64,000 nucleotides of DNA from Paenibacillus polymyxa M1 (GTDB lineage: Bacteria > Bacillota > Bacilli > Paenibacillales > Paenibacillaceae), in NCBI RefSeq assembly GCF_000237325.1, contig NC_017542.1:363001-427000 (forward strand). The letters run 5' to 3'. Positions within the stretch are counted from its first letter, which is position 1, and each line of letters opens with the position of its first letter. Shown piece by piece: positions 17,310-26,297 of the stretch. Position numbers and translations under genes: made by a program. The notes below the pieces were generated by a model, which made no database searches, was not told where the DNA came from, and worked only from the letters and a program-made list of their open reading frames with translations.

Positions 17310-18506
17310 ATGTCGCCAGAATCCAAGCGAAGTATCTGGCCATTACTGGCTTTAGCCGTAAGCGCCTTTGCCATTGGGACAACTGAGTTCATCAGTGTAG
17401 GACTGCTTCCCCTGATCGCTGAAGACTTGCACATATCCGTAACGATGTCCGCACTAACCGTAACGCTGTATGCATTAGGGGTTACCATTGGGGCACCTGT
17501 GTTGACCTCATTAACATCGAGTGTTCCTCGTAAAACGCTGGTGCTGTGGATCATGATTGTATTTATAGCAGGCAACAGCCTTGCAGCGGTTTCTAGCGGA
17601 ATCACCCTGCTGCTGATTGCACGTGTAATCTCGGCGTTCTCCCATGGGGTGTTCATGTCCATCGGGTCCACCATCGCGGCCGACCTTGTTCCCGATGATC
17701 GGCGGGCGAGTGCTATTTCTATTATGTTCTCTGGCTTGACCGTTGCCACCGTCACAGGGGTACCGTTGGGCACCTACGTTGGGCAGCAATGGGGTTGGCG
17801 GGCTGCATTTATGGCCATTGTGGTCGTCGGTGTTGTGGCCCTCATTGCCAATCTGATTCTGCTGCCCTCTACGCTTCGAAAAGGAAATAAGACTCCTTTC
17901 AGCGAGCAGGTCAAACTGGTTACGAATGGTCGCTTGCTACTTGCATTTATCATTACTGCCTTGGGATATGGTGGCACATTCGTCGTGTTTACTTATTTAT
18001 CTCCATTACTTCATGACATAACCGGTTTTGGACAAAATACGGTAACGCTCATTCTTTTATTGTATGGAATCGCCATTGCTATCGGGAATGTTATCGGTGG
18101 AAAAGCTGCGAATCGCAGACCGCTTTCAGCTTTATTTTATATGTTTCTCATTCAAGCCGTGATCCTGTTTCTGCTGTGGTTTACCGTGCCATTTCAAACA
18201 GCAGGCCTGATAACGATTTTCTTTATGGGATTGCTTGCGTTTATGAATGTGCCTGGTCTACAGGTATATGTAGTCATGTTAGCCGAACGTTTTGCACCCA
18301 AAGCTGTCGATGTCGCCTCTGCTGTTAATATTGCGGCCTTCAACGCAGGGATCGCAATTGGAGCATATGTGGGAGGAATGGTGACGGATTCACTGGGTCT
18401 TATGCATACGACTTGGGTCGGTGGGGTAATGGTTTTTGTTGCGGTTCTACTGACAGCCTGGAGTCGTATGCTCGAAAAAAGGGATACAACCGCCTTGGTA
18501 GGCTAA
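17310..18506 (+). CDS. MFS transporter, DHA1 drug/sugar efflux type
   Basis: About 398 residues, 12 predicted membrane segments, proton-driven exporter. The N-terminal half has the AraJ/YdhP-type hallmarks FAIGTTEFISVGLLPLIAEDL, the loop 2-3 motif A region as LTSSVPRKTLVLW, and the motif C segment GVPLGTYVGQQWGWRAAF. ATG 17310 is 8 nt after TAGGAG; the GTG at 17301 abuts the binding site. It forms a two-gene operon with the aldo/keto reductase 31 nt downstream, divergent from the HxlR gene. Together these suggest a detoxification unit for a reactive carbonyl or similar compound. The exported substrate is unknown. Confidence 0.88.
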   Translation: MSPESKRSIWPLLALAVSAFAIGTTEFISVGLLPLIAEDLHISVTMSALTVTLYALGVTIGAPVLTSLTSSVPRKTLVLWIMIVFIAGNSLAAVSSGITLLLIARVISAFSHGVFMSIGSTIAADLVPDDRRASAISIMFSGLTVATVTGVPLGTYVGQQWGWRAAFMAIVVVGVVALIANLILLPSTLRKGNKTPFSEQVKLVTNGRLLLAFIITALGYGGTFVVFTYLSPLLHDITGFGQNTVTLILLLYGIAIAIGNVIGGKAANRRPLSALFYMFLIQAVILFLLWFTVPFQTAGLITIFFMGLLAFMNVPGLQVYVVMLAERFAPKAVDVASAVNIAAFNAGIAIGAYVGGMVTDSLGLMHTTWVGGVMVFVAVLLTAWSRMLEKRDTTALVG

Positions 18507-18537
18507 AACTTTTAAAAAATAGAGAGGAAGATACACA

Positions 18538-19380
18538 ATGATACAAAACCTACAAAGCACAACAACATTGCACAACGGAGTTCGCATGCCTTGGTTTGGC
18601 ATCGGAGTATTTAAAGTGGAAGAAGGTTCAGAGCTGGTCAATGCTGTAAAGGCTGCTGTAAAGCATGGCTACCGCAGTATAGATACAGCGGCAATCTATG
18701 CGAATGAAAACAGTGTAGGACAGGCTATTCAGGAAGCCCTCTTGGAGAATAATCTGTCGAGAGAAGATCTGTTCGTCACGTCCAAAGTGTGGAATGCAGA
18801 TTTAGGCTATGAAGAGACACGAGCCGCTTATGAAGCAAGCCTAGACAAGTTGGGACTGGACTATCTGGATCTATATCTGATTCATTGGCCGGTTCAAGGG
18901 AAGTACAAAGAAGCATGGAGAGCTTTGGAGTCGTTGTATAAAGAAGGACGGATTAAGGCAATTGGAGTCAGCAACTTCCAAATTCATCATTTGGAAGATC
19001 TCATGAAGGATGCAGAAATCAAGCCAATGGTCAATCAGGTGGAATTCCACCCGCAATTAACTCAATCCGAGCTGCTGCAATTCTGTCAAAAGAACAACAT
19101 CCAAATGGAAGCCTGGTCCCCGCTCATGCAAGGCCAATTGCTCGATCATCCGGTACTACAAGACATAGCGAACAAGTACGGTAAATCGGTGGCTCAAGTG
19201 ATTTTACGCTGGGATGTACAGCAGGGAGTCGTCACTATTCCCAAGTCCACCAAGGCACATCGAATCGTCGAAAATGCCGATATTTTTGACTTTGAATTGA
19301 CGCGTGAGGATATGGATCGAATTCAGTCGTTAAATGCCAATCTTCGGGTAGGTCCAGATCCGGATAACTTCGATTTTTAA
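18538..19380 (+). CDS. Aldo/keto reductase (YvgN/AKR5 type)
   Basis: 280-residue NADPH-dependent reductase with a TIM-barrel fold. The catalytic tetrad is visible: D49, Y54 (DTAAIY), K83 (TSKVW) and H116 (LIHWP). The cofactor-binding region includes IGVSNFQIHH and the C-terminal IPKSTKAHRIVENADIFDF. Enzymes of this subgroup reduce methylglyoxal, glyoxal and other aldehydes or ketones. GAGAGGAAG precedes the ATG. It is the second gene of the HxlR-controlled pair with the MFS exporter. A terminator follows at 19400-19433. Confidence 0.92.
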   Translation: MIQNLQSTTTLHNGVRMPWFGIGVFKVEEGSELVNAVKAAVKHGYRSIDTAAIYANENSVGQAIQEALLENNLSREDLFVTSKVWNADLGYEETRAAYEASLDKLGLDYLDLYLIHWPVQGKYKEAWRALESLYKEGRIKAIGVSNFQIHHLEDLMKDAEIKPMVNQVEFHPQLTQSELLQFCQKNNIQMEAWSPLMQGQLLDHPVLQDIANKYGKSVAQVILRWDVQQGVVTIPKSTKAHRIVENADIFDFELTREDMDRIQSLNANLRVGPDPDNFDF

Positions 19381-19399
19381 ATTCAGTTCATCATGAACC

Positions 19400-19433
19400 G
19401 CCGTTTCCTTCTTCATGGAGGGGACGGCTTTTT
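19400..19433 (+). terminator. Terminator after the aldo/keto reductase gene
   Basis: GCCGTTTCCTTC (19400-19411) pairs through G-U pairs with GGAGGGGACGGC (19417-19428), followed by five T. Confidence 0.7.
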
Positions 19434-19546
19434 GTGTATGATGAGTTTGGAGCTACAGCAATCCAATCCCGCCATATGGTATTATAGATTTATATAAAAT
19501 GAGAAGTTTTGGACACTTATGAAAATGAAAATCTCCGGGGGACCTC

Positions 19547-20569
19547 ATGAATAAGACGATTGCAGATATAGCCCAAATGGCTGGTGTATCCAAGAGCACG
19601 GTATCCCGTTTTTTGAACGGTGGGTCTGTCAGCCTGGATACGAGACGTAAAATTGAAAAGGTGGTCAAAGCCACGGGGTATGTGCCCAATACCTTTGCCC
19701 AGAGTCTAAAGGCAAAACGAACCAACATTATCGGAACCGTCGTGCCACGGCTGGATTCTTTTGCCACATCCCATACGTTAATGGGGATTGACGAGGAGCT
19801 GCGTTCCCAGCATTACCAGATGTTGATCTCTAATACGAGTCAGGATGTAAAACGTGAAATCGAAGCGATCTATGAGTTCGCACGGCAAAAAATTTCAGGT
19901 ATCATTCTGCTGGCTGCTCAAATTACAGACGACCATCTGACCGCGATTCGAGACATCAGTATTCCGGTATTGCTGGTGGGCCAACAACATGAGCAGATCC
20001 ATAGCCTTATCCATGATGATTATCGTGCCGGATATGATATCGGTGCATATGTCCTGTCACAGGGCCACCGTGAAATTGCCTATGTCGGTGTGACTGAAAG
20101 GGATGTTGCTGTCGGTGTACAACGCAAAGAGGGCTTTAGGCAGGCTGTTCACGATGCATTACCTGCTGCGTGTTATACGGACGAGGCGATGCGAGCCGCA
20201 GGATATGATATCAGATACTATGAGACCGGGTTTAAAATGTCCGATGCACGGATTGCTGCATCCGCTATTTTGGACAAATTCAAACCATCGTTAATGGTGT
20301 GTGCTACAGATAATATCGCGCTTGGGGTAATCAACGCAGCTTATTCCAGAGGAATTACCATTCCGTCGGATTTGTCGGTAACTGGCTTTGGGGGATACGA
20401 TATTACGGAGGTCATTCACCCTGCGCTAACAACTGTTCAATATCCGTATATGGAGGCTGGACGTGTAGCAGCACAAAATATTGTACGGCTGGTAGAACAT
20501 AAAACGGTAGAGCAAGTGACAGTCATGGATTATTCCCTTATTGAAAGAGAAAGCGTTGACAAACGTTAA
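19547..20569 (+). CDS. scrR: LacI family repressor of the sucrose locus
   Basis: 340-residue DNA-binding repressor. The N-terminal LacI helix-turn-helix (TIADIAQMAGVSKSTVSRFLNG) and hinge (YVPNTFAQSLK) precede a periplasmic-binding-protein-like effector domain (about 60-330). It lies directly upstream of, and in the same direction as, sucrose-6-phosphate hydrolase and a sucrose PTS gene. The 181-nt gap contains four copies of a GGAACCGGTTCC-type palindrome, the expected kind of target for a LacI repressor. The inducer is probably sucrose 6-phosphate or fructose. The start ATG follows GGGGGAC. The name scrR rests on context and operator type, not on a specific sequence signature. Confidence 0.85.
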   Translation: MNKTIADIAQMAGVSKSTVSRFLNGGSVSLDTRRKIEKVVKATGYVPNTFAQSLKAKRTNIIGTVVPRLDSFATSHTLMGIDEELRSQHYQMLISNTSQDVKREIEAIYEFARQKISGIILLAAQITDDHLTAIRDISIPVLLVGQQHEQIHSLIHDDYRAGYDIGAYVLSQGHREIAYVGVTERDVAVGVQRKEGFRQAVHDALPAACYTDEAMRAAGYDIRYYETGFKMSDARIAASAILDKFKPSLMVCATDNIALGVINAAYSRGITIPSDLSVTGFGGYDITEVIHPALTTVQYPYMEAGRVAAQNIVRLVEHKTVEQVTVMDYSLIERESVDKR

Positions 20570-20591
20570 ACAAGTGGATTATAATTTCTTC

Positions 20592-20716
20592 GAAACCGGT
20601 TCCATTTTACTCTTGCACAATTGGAATCGGTTGCAACTCCATGGATGAGTATTTTTTTTAATCGTATAGGAACCGGTTCCGTTATAATATTTTTTCGTTA
20701 ATTTGGAACCGGTTCC
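20592..20716 (+). promoter_or_regulatory. Sucrose promoter with four ScrR-type operator boxes
   Basis: Boxes: GAAACCGGTTCC (20592-20603), GGAATCGGTTGC (20623-20634), GGAACCGGTTCC (20669-20680), GGAACCGGTTCC (20705-20716). The last two are perfect 12-bp palindromes. A -10 TATAAT lies at 20683-20688, so box 3 touches the promoter core and box 4 covers early transcribed sequence. Repression by the upstream LacI-family protein is expected. Confidence 0.8.
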
Positions 20717-20750
20717 CTAAATCTAAGTTTTTAAAAAATGAGGTACACCT

Positions 20751-22226
20751 ATGAAAATGACAAAAGAACAAAAGTATCGATTGATCGAGCAGGCAGAGCC
20801 CGGTGAAATAGCGAGCTTGCAGAAAAAGGTGGAGCAATGTCAGTGGCGACAGTCGTTTCATATCCAGCCACCGACAGGTTTACTCAATGATCCGAATGGA
20901 TTTTCATATTATCAAGGTGAATACCATTTATTTTATCAGTGGTTCCCGCTCGGAACCGATCATGGGATGAAATATTGGTATCATTTGAAATCCAAAGATT
21001 TGGTCACATGGCATAGTGCAGGCATTGGCATCACACCTGGGGACGATTTCGACTCGCATGGGGCTTATTCCGGCAGCGCGCTAGAGCATGAGGACAAGTT
21101 ATACATGATGTATACAGGAAATACAAGAGACGAAAACTGGATTAGACATCCTTATCAATGCATGGCTGTGATGGATGAGAGCGGTCGCATTACCAAGTGG
21201 GAGCATCCTGTTATTGACCATGTACCAGAAGGCTATACAGATCATTTTCGTGATCCCAAGCTGTGGAAGGACGGCGATAGTTTCTATTGTGTGATTGGTG
21301 CCCAGAGAACGAATTCAACAGGCTGCGTTGTCCTTTATCGTTCAACCGATCTTCATACTTGGCAGTTCGAGGGGGAACTGAACACCGGGCTGGAATCGTT
21401 TGGATATATGTGGGAATGTCCGGATTATTTTGAACTGAACGGAGCAGGGGTCTTGGTCTTTTCTCCACAGGGCTTGGAGCCCTCAGGGGACGAAAACCAA
21501 AACATTTATCAATCGGGCTACGTCATCGGCAAACTGCTGAATACAGAGACAAGAACACTGGAGCATGGCGCATTCCACGAGCTCGATAGAGGCTTTGATT
21601 TCTATGCACCACAGACGATGATTGACCCGCAGGGGCGGCGTATTATGGTGGCCTGGATGGGGCTGCCGGATATCGAATACCCGACAGATCCGAACGGATG
21701 GGCCCATTGTCTGACGTTACCGAGAGAACTTACGCTTCATGAGGGGAAACTCTTGCAGCGGCCAATCCCAGAACTAACCACATTGCGTAGAAATAGTGAG
21801 GATCGGGTAGCTGATACGTTATCTTCAGAGAGCAAAACCTATGAAGGATTTAAAGGTACAGCGTATGAGCTGATCTGTGAAGTAGATCTTTTGGATGCGA
21901 AGGCATTTGGTATCGAATTCCGTGCGAGTGAGACGGAGAAAACGGTGATAAAATATAACGCCGTCAGCCGCAAACTTGTATTGGACCGTTCGCAATCGGG
22001 TGAGCCTGTAGCCGCTGAGTATGGTGAAGTGCGGCAGTGTGCATGGGATAAGGATCATATCAAACTTCATCTGTTTGTGGATACATCTTCGGTTGAGATT
22101 TTCATCAATGATGGGGAAGAAGTGTTCACCAGTCGTATTTTTCCGCACCCAGAGAGTGACGAAATACGCTTTTTTGCCGACAAGGGAGAGGCTCTCTTCC
22201 AAGCGGTAAAATGGAATTTTACATGA
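20751..22226 (+). CDS. scrB: Sucrose-6-phosphate hydrolase (GH32)
   Basis: 491-residue cytoplasmic glycosidase splitting sucrose 6-phosphate into glucose 6-phosphate and fructose. GH32 landmarks: nucleophile D47 in LLNDPNG, transition-state D168 in FRDPK, acid/base E222 in ECPD. The five-bladed catalytic domain spans about 32-350, and the C-terminal beta-sandwich includes FVDTSSVEIFINDGEEVFTSRIFP. No signal peptide is present, which supports a PTS-coupled intracellular role rather than levanase. ATG 20751 has GAGGT upstream. It is followed 67 nt later by the sucrose-type PTS gene. Confidence 0.93.
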   Translation: MKMTKEQKYRLIEQAEPGEIASLQKKVEQCQWRQSFHIQPPTGLLNDPNGFSYYQGEYHLFYQWFPLGTDHGMKYWYHLKSKDLVTWHSAGIGITPGDDFDSHGAYSGSALEHEDKLYMMYTGNTRDENWIRHPYQCMAVMDESGRITKWEHPVIDHVPEGYTDHFRDPKLWKDGDSFYCVIGAQRTNSTGCVVLYRSTDLHTWQFEGELNTGLESFGYMWECPDYFELNGAGVLVFSPQGLEPSGDENQNIYQSGYVIGKLLNTETRTLEHGAFHELDRGFDFYAPQTMIDPQGRRIMVAWMGLPDIEYPTDPNGWAHCLTLPRELTLHEGKLLQRPIPELTTLRRNSEDRVADTLSSESKTYEGFKGTAYELICEVDLLDAKAFGIEFRASETEKTVIKYNAVSRKLVLDRSQSGEPVAAEYGEVRQCAWDKDHIKLHLFVDTSSVEIFINDGEEVFTSRIFPHPESDEIRFFADKGEALFQAVKWNFT

Positions 22227-22293
22227 GTAGGCTAATTCATCAAGTGGATCGTTAATCATCAAACATAACGGAATGAACGAGGGGATGAACATC

Positions 22294-23712
22294 ATGGCGG
22301 AAAACAGAGAGATAGCTAAAGAAGTGATCGAGGCGATCGGTGGAAAGGAAAATATCGCTTCGTTTGCTCACTGTGCAACGCGCTTACGAATTATGGTGCA
22401 TGATAAGGAGAAGATTGATCAGAAAAAAGTTGAAGAGATCGACAAGGTTAAGGGTGCTTTCTTCAATTCAGGTCAATATCAGATTATTTTTGGTACAGGA
22501 ACGGTAAATCGGATTTTTGAAGAGGTTGAGAAGCTTGGCGTGACGGGTTCATCTAAAGAAGAGGTGAAGAGTCAGGCGAAAAAGGAGGGCAACGTCTTCC
22601 AGCGGTCCATTCGTACCTTTGGCGATGTGTTTGTACCGATTATTCCAGTGCTGGTCGCTACGGGGTTGTTCATGGGACTGCGCGGTTTGCTTACTCAGCC
22701 GCAAATTCTCGCTCTGCTCGGTATGACGCCGCAGGATATTTCACCTAACTTTTTATTATATACACAGGTATTAACGGATACGGCTTTTGCCTTTCTGCCT
22801 GCGTTAGTCGCATGGTCAGCCTTTAGAGTATTCGGCGGTAGTCCGGTGCTGGGTATCGTTCTCGGTCTGATGCTGGTAAACCCGGCTCTCCCTAACGCGT
22901 ATAGTGTTGCGGACGGCTCAGCTCATCCGTTGACGATGTTCGGATTCATTCCAGTGGTGGGCTATCAGGGCTCAGTATTGCCAGCCTTCTTCGTGGGTTT
23001 GATCGGAGCCAAACTGGAGCGTGCGCTGCGTAAACGGGTGCCTGAAGCGCTGGATCTGATTCTGACACCGTTTTTAACACTGTTGATTATGATCACTTTG
23101 GGACTGTTTGCTATCGGTCCAGTGTTCCATTCACTTGAAGAATGGGTGCTGCACGGAACAATATTTGTACTTGATTTGCCTTTCGGTATTGCAGGGATCG
23201 TCATCGGCTTTTTGCATCAGATTATCGTCGTTACAGGTGTGCATCATATATTTAATTTTCTGGAGATCCAACTGCTTGAAAAGAACGGCGTAAATGCCTT
23301 CAATGCTATTATTACCTGCGCAATGGCTGCACAGGGAGCTGCCTGCCTGGCGGTTGGTCTGAAAACGAAGGACAGCAAGCTGAAAGCGTTGGCGCTTCCT
23401 TCTTCGTTCTCTGCTTTCTTGGGGATTACAGAGCCGGCTATCTTCGGAGTCAATCTGAGATATATGAAGCCTTTTGTCATGGGTCTCATCGGCGGAGCGG
23501 TTGGTGGTTTTATTGCTTCAGTCTTCCATTTGGCGGCTACAGGGATGGCGGTTACAGTTATTCCGGGTACGTTGCTCTACATGAACCATCAGCTTCCGCT
23601 TTACATTTTGGCGAACTTGGCTGCTATGGCTGTATCTTTTGTCCTGACTTGGATGTTTGGCTTTAGCGATAAAATGCTGGATAAAGTCAAAACAGCGGGT
23701 TCCTCCAAATAA
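22294..23712 (+). CDS. scrA: PTS sucrose-type EIIBC component
   Basis: About 472 residues. It imports and phosphorylates sucrose. The N-terminal EIIB domain has phosphorylated Cys27 in SFAHCATRLR. The EIIC membrane domain begins near GDVFVPIIPVLVATGLF and includes GVHHIFNFLEIQLLE, and GITEPAIFGVNLRY, which is the typical GITEPAI motif. There is no EIIA domain, so EIIA must come from another PTS, as is usual for ScrA/SacP. The start is ATG 22294, nine nt after GAGGGG; upstream in-frame ATGs at 22273 and 22285 overlap or precede that site. It is the last gene of the sucrose operon. Confidence 0.9.
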   Translation: MAENREIAKEVIEAIGGKENIASFAHCATRLRIMVHDKEKIDQKKVEEIDKVKGAFFNSGQYQIIFGTGTVNRIFEEVEKLGVTGSSKEEVKSQAKKEGNVFQRSIRTFGDVFVPIIPVLVATGLFMGLRGLLTQPQILALLGMTPQDISPNFLLYTQVLTDTAFAFLPALVAWSAFRVFGGSPVLGIVLGLMLVNPALPNAYSVADGSAHPLTMFGFIPVVGYQGSVLPAFFVGLIGAKLERALRKRVPEALDLILTPFLTLLIMITLGLFAIGPVFHSLEEWVLHGTIFVLDLPFGIAGIVIGFLHQIIVVTGVHHIFNFLEIQLLEKNGVNAFNAIITCAMAAQGAACLAVGLKTKDSKLKALALPSSFSAFLGITEPAIFGVNLRYMKPFVMGLIGGAVGGFIASVFHLAATGMAVTVIPGTLLYMNHQLPLYILANLAAMAVSFVLTWMFGFSDKMLDKVKTAGSSK

Positions 23713-23765
23713 TATCATCCAGTCAGCCCAAATACACGCAGATTTATCGCGTAAGTATAATGATA

Positions 23766-23809
23766 ATGGTCGCTTTTACATGAATTCCATGTAGGGCGAC
23801 CATTTTTTT
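23766..23809. terminator. Terminator between scrA and the convergent AraC gene
   Basis: ATGGTCGC...ACATG (23766-23782) pairs with CATGT...CGACCAT (23788-23803) around a short loop, followed by seven T. The stem would work on both strands. Confidence 0.8.
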
Positions 23810-23839
23810 ATCTATGATATTCCGCTTCAGGCTATCAGA

Positions 23840-24628
23840 TTAGACGATGGAGGAACGTTCATCCAGAAATTCGGACGGCGAGCAGCCTGTTAAGCGTTTG
23901 AAGATCCGATGAAAATAGGAAACATCGCTATAGCCCACATACTCCGAAATTTCACGAATCGTTAGCCGCGACTCGGTTAGCATGTAGATGGCGGTTTTAA
24001 TACGTTGCGTATGTACATGCTCGCTAATCGTTTGGCGTGTGACCTCACGCAGCAGTGTCGCCGCATAGTTGGGGGTTTTGCGGATGGCGTCGCCAAGCTC
24101 TTCTTTGGTTACCTTTTCCCTGTAGTGATTCTGAATATACTGTTTCATGTGTTCCACATGCCGCTCTTTATCGCAAGAAATGGCGCCTTTGTCCCATTCC
24201 TGGTTCACATAAATCATGGCCTCGGTCAGCAGACAGTCAGCCATCAGAGTATAGTAGCTTGGGTGTTCTGTCCATTGATAATACATCGATTTGATCCGTT
24301 CATGCAGCATATCGTAGCATCCTGGTTTGATTAATAACGGCTTGTTTGTGTTCAGTATAGGAAGTGTACTGTTCGTACATGTTTTGCGGCAATGTATCAC
24401 ATACTTGGTATGGAAAAGCGTAGGAATACTCTTTCCATAGTAGTTCAGATGAGCGGGTAAAAGCAGTGCTTCACCCTTGCCAAGAATGAACTTGCAATCG
24501 TTCACCCAATATACACATTTGCCAAAGGTGACCAAGATGAACAGTAAGTCATCGTGGCTGCTATTTGTGCCAGCCTTTTCATACCAGTCCACACCGTTGT
24601 CCTGCCGTATATCCATCAATGTAATCAC
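23840..24628 (-). CDS. AraC family transcriptional regulator
   Basis: 262-residue regulator. The N-terminal region is a cupin-like sensor (HDDLLFILVTFGKCVYWVN, GKGEALLLPAHLNYYG). The C-terminal DNA-binding part has VTKEELGDAIRKTPNYAATLL and LTIREISEYVGYSDVSYFHR, ending with FKRLTGCSPSEFLDER. GTG 24628 lies 8 nt after GGGGAG; a GTG at 24637 overlaps it. The gene is divergent from the pyruvate kinase gene. The 178-nt gap contains two similar segments, TATACTGTAGTACATTCAT and CATACTATAGTTCAT (24660-24695), which could be AraC half-sites. I infer that it may regulate the pyruvate kinase gene. The effector is unknown. Confidence 0.85.
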   Translation of the reverse strand: MITLMDIRQDNGVDWYEKAGTNSSHDDLLFILVTFGKCVYWVNDCKFILGKGEALLLPAHLNYYGKSIPTLFHTKYVIHCRKTCTNSTLPILNTNKPLLIKPGCYDMLHERIKSMYYQWTEHPSYYTLMADCLLTEAMIYVNQEWDKGAISCDKERHVEHMKQYIQNHYREKVTKEELGDAIRKTPNYAATLLREVTRQTISEHVHTQRIKTAIYMLTESRLTIREISEYVGYSDVSYFHRIFKRLTGCSPSEFLDERSSIV

Positions 24629-24806
24629 GAAACTCACTCCCCGATGTCTTCAACATTCACTATACTGTAGTACATTCATCATACTATAGTTCATAGTCTT
24701 GGTGCACGGGTACAGGTAGAATAGAAGCATATAAGTTTAATGTAGATAGAGAAGCAAAGTGGAATAGAAACCATACAGTAAAGACATTCAGGAGGATGAC
24801 ATTACT

Positions 24807-26222
24807 ATGCTTAAAACGAAAATTATTTGTACTATGGGACCTGCCTGTGACTCCATTGATTTGTTAAAAGAAATGATCCAGGCTGGTATGACGGTAGCTC
24901 GCTTAAACATGGCTCATGGGGAGCTGGAGGATCATGTTAAACGTATTGAAAATGTAAGACAGGCAGCGAAGGAAATGAATACCTGTATCCCTGTCATGAT
25001 GGATATTAAAGGACCGGAAATACGGATTGGCAAGCTGAAAGAGGCATCTGTTCTACTGAAGCCAGGCAGCCAGCTCATTCTGACCACGGAAGAGATTTTG
25101 GGGGACGAGCATCGTATTTCGGTGAATTACCCAGATATGCCGAAGGATATCAAAACAGGTGACCGCATTCTCATCGACGACGGTTTGGTTGATTTGACTG
25201 TAACCTCCATCGAAGGAACCGAGATGATTTGTAATATCGTAAGCGGCGGTATTTTGAAGCCGAGAAAAGGTGTGAATCTGCCAGGGATTCATACAACTCT
25301 TCCAGGCGTAACAGAGCGCGACGTGAAGCACATTCAATTTGGGGTGGAGCAGCGTATCGAGCTTATTGCGGCTTCTTTTGTGCGTAAAGGCGACGACATC
25401 CGTGAAATCCGTGAGATTTTGAAGGGACATCATGCCGAGCACGTACAGATTTATTCCAAAATTGAAAATGCCGAAGGCATGGAAAACCTGGATGATATCA
25501 TCGAAGCTTCGGACGGTATTATGGTAGCTCGTGGCGACCTGGGCGTGGAAGTGCCGATTCAAGACGTGCCTGTGATGCAAAAAGAAATGATCGACAAGTG
25601 TAATCTGGTCGGTAAGCCCGTTATTGTCGCTACTCACATGTTGGAGTCCATGCAGGTGAACCCGCGTCCGACGAGAGCTGAAGTTAGTGACGTGTTCAAT
25701 GCCGTTATGCAGGGAGCTGACGTAGTGATGCTGTCGGGCGAATCTGCTGCAGGTAAATACCCTGTTGAATCCGTACGGACCATGGCTGCGGTAGCTGCCA
25801 GTGCAGAATCCCAATTGGATTACCAGGAGCAGTTCGATAAGCGCAGAGCACGCCAAAGCACCAACATTACTGAAGTCATTAGTCAGGGTGCGGTGAGTTC
25901 GTCTCTGGAGCTGGATGCCAAAGCGATTATTACCTCGACTGCCAGTGGATTCACGGCTCGTATGGTGTCCAAATATCGTCCGAAGGCACCGATCATTGCG
26001 GTTACTCCGAATAACACAGTATTCGCTAAAATTTGCCTCTTGTCCGGTGTATTCCCGATTAAAGGGGATAAGGTAGCCACAACGGATGAAATGTTCGAAT
26101 CTTCCATCCGTAACGCGCTGAATGCAGGCTATATCCAAAAAGGAGATACTGTAGTCCTGTCAGCAGGTGTTCCTGTAGCTGAGGCGGGCACTACCAATCT
26201 GATTCGGGTATATCAAGCGTAA
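24807..26222 (+). CDS. pyk: Divergent pyruvate kinase
   Basis: 471-residue glycolytic enzyme, phosphoenolpyruvate + ADP to pyruvate + ATP. Family motifs are present: ARLNMAHGE (R32, N34), MDIKGPEIRIG, SKIENAEGMENLDDI, DGIMVARGDLGVEVP, and NPRPTRAEVSDV. Several positions differ from ordinary Pyk: the usual NFSHG reads NMAHG, DTKGPE reads DIKGPE, and ATQMLE reads ATHMLE. It lacks the extra C-terminal phosphohistidine-like domain of the 580-residue Bacillus enzyme. AGGAGG precedes the ATG. It stands alone, without pfkA, and is divergent from an AraC regulator. It is probably a second, specially regulated pyruvate kinase rather than the housekeeping one. Confidence 0.9.
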   Translation: MLKTKIICTMGPACDSIDLLKEMIQAGMTVARLNMAHGELEDHVKRIENVRQAAKEMNTCIPVMMDIKGPEIRIGKLKEASVLLKPGSQLILTTEEILGDEHRISVNYPDMPKDIKTGDRILIDDGLVDLTVTSIEGTEMICNIVSGGILKPRKGVNLPGIHTTLPGVTERDVKHIQFGVEQRIELIAASFVRKGDDIREIREILKGHHAEHVQIYSKIENAEGMENLDDIIEASDGIMVARGDLGVEVPIQDVPVMQKEMIDKCNLVGKPVIVATHMLESMQVNPRPTRAEVSDVFNAVMQGADVVMLSGESAAGKYPVESVRTMAAVAASAESQLDYQEQFDKRRARQSTNITEVISQGAVSSSLELDAKAIITSTASGFTARMVSKYRPKAPIIAVTPNNTVFAKICLLSGVFPIKGDKVATTDEMFESSIRNALNAGYIQKGDTVVLSAGVPVAEAGTTNLIRVYQA

Positions 26223-26238
26223 GTTACATCAAATACAG

Positions 26239-26275
26239 AAAAGGCGCTGATCCTCTATGGGTTCAGCGCCTTTTT
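26239..26275 (+). terminator. Terminator after pyk
   Basis: AAAGGCGCTGA pairs with TCAGCGCCTTT around a 12-nt loop; a run of T follows. Confidence 0.85.
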
Positions 26276-26297
26276 GATGTTCGGTTGTGTCCTAGGC

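Noticed and set aside
17138..17773. 211-codon minus-strand open frame over the HxlR/MFS region
   Set aside because: It would overlap the operator, the HxlR start and the MFS gene on the opposite strand, without binding site or domains.
25053..26138. 361-codon open frame on the minus strand inside pyk
   Set aside because: It is fully antisense to a well-supported pyruvate kinase, has no ribosome binding site, and its composition (His/Arg/Ser rich) is typical of an opposite-strand shadow.
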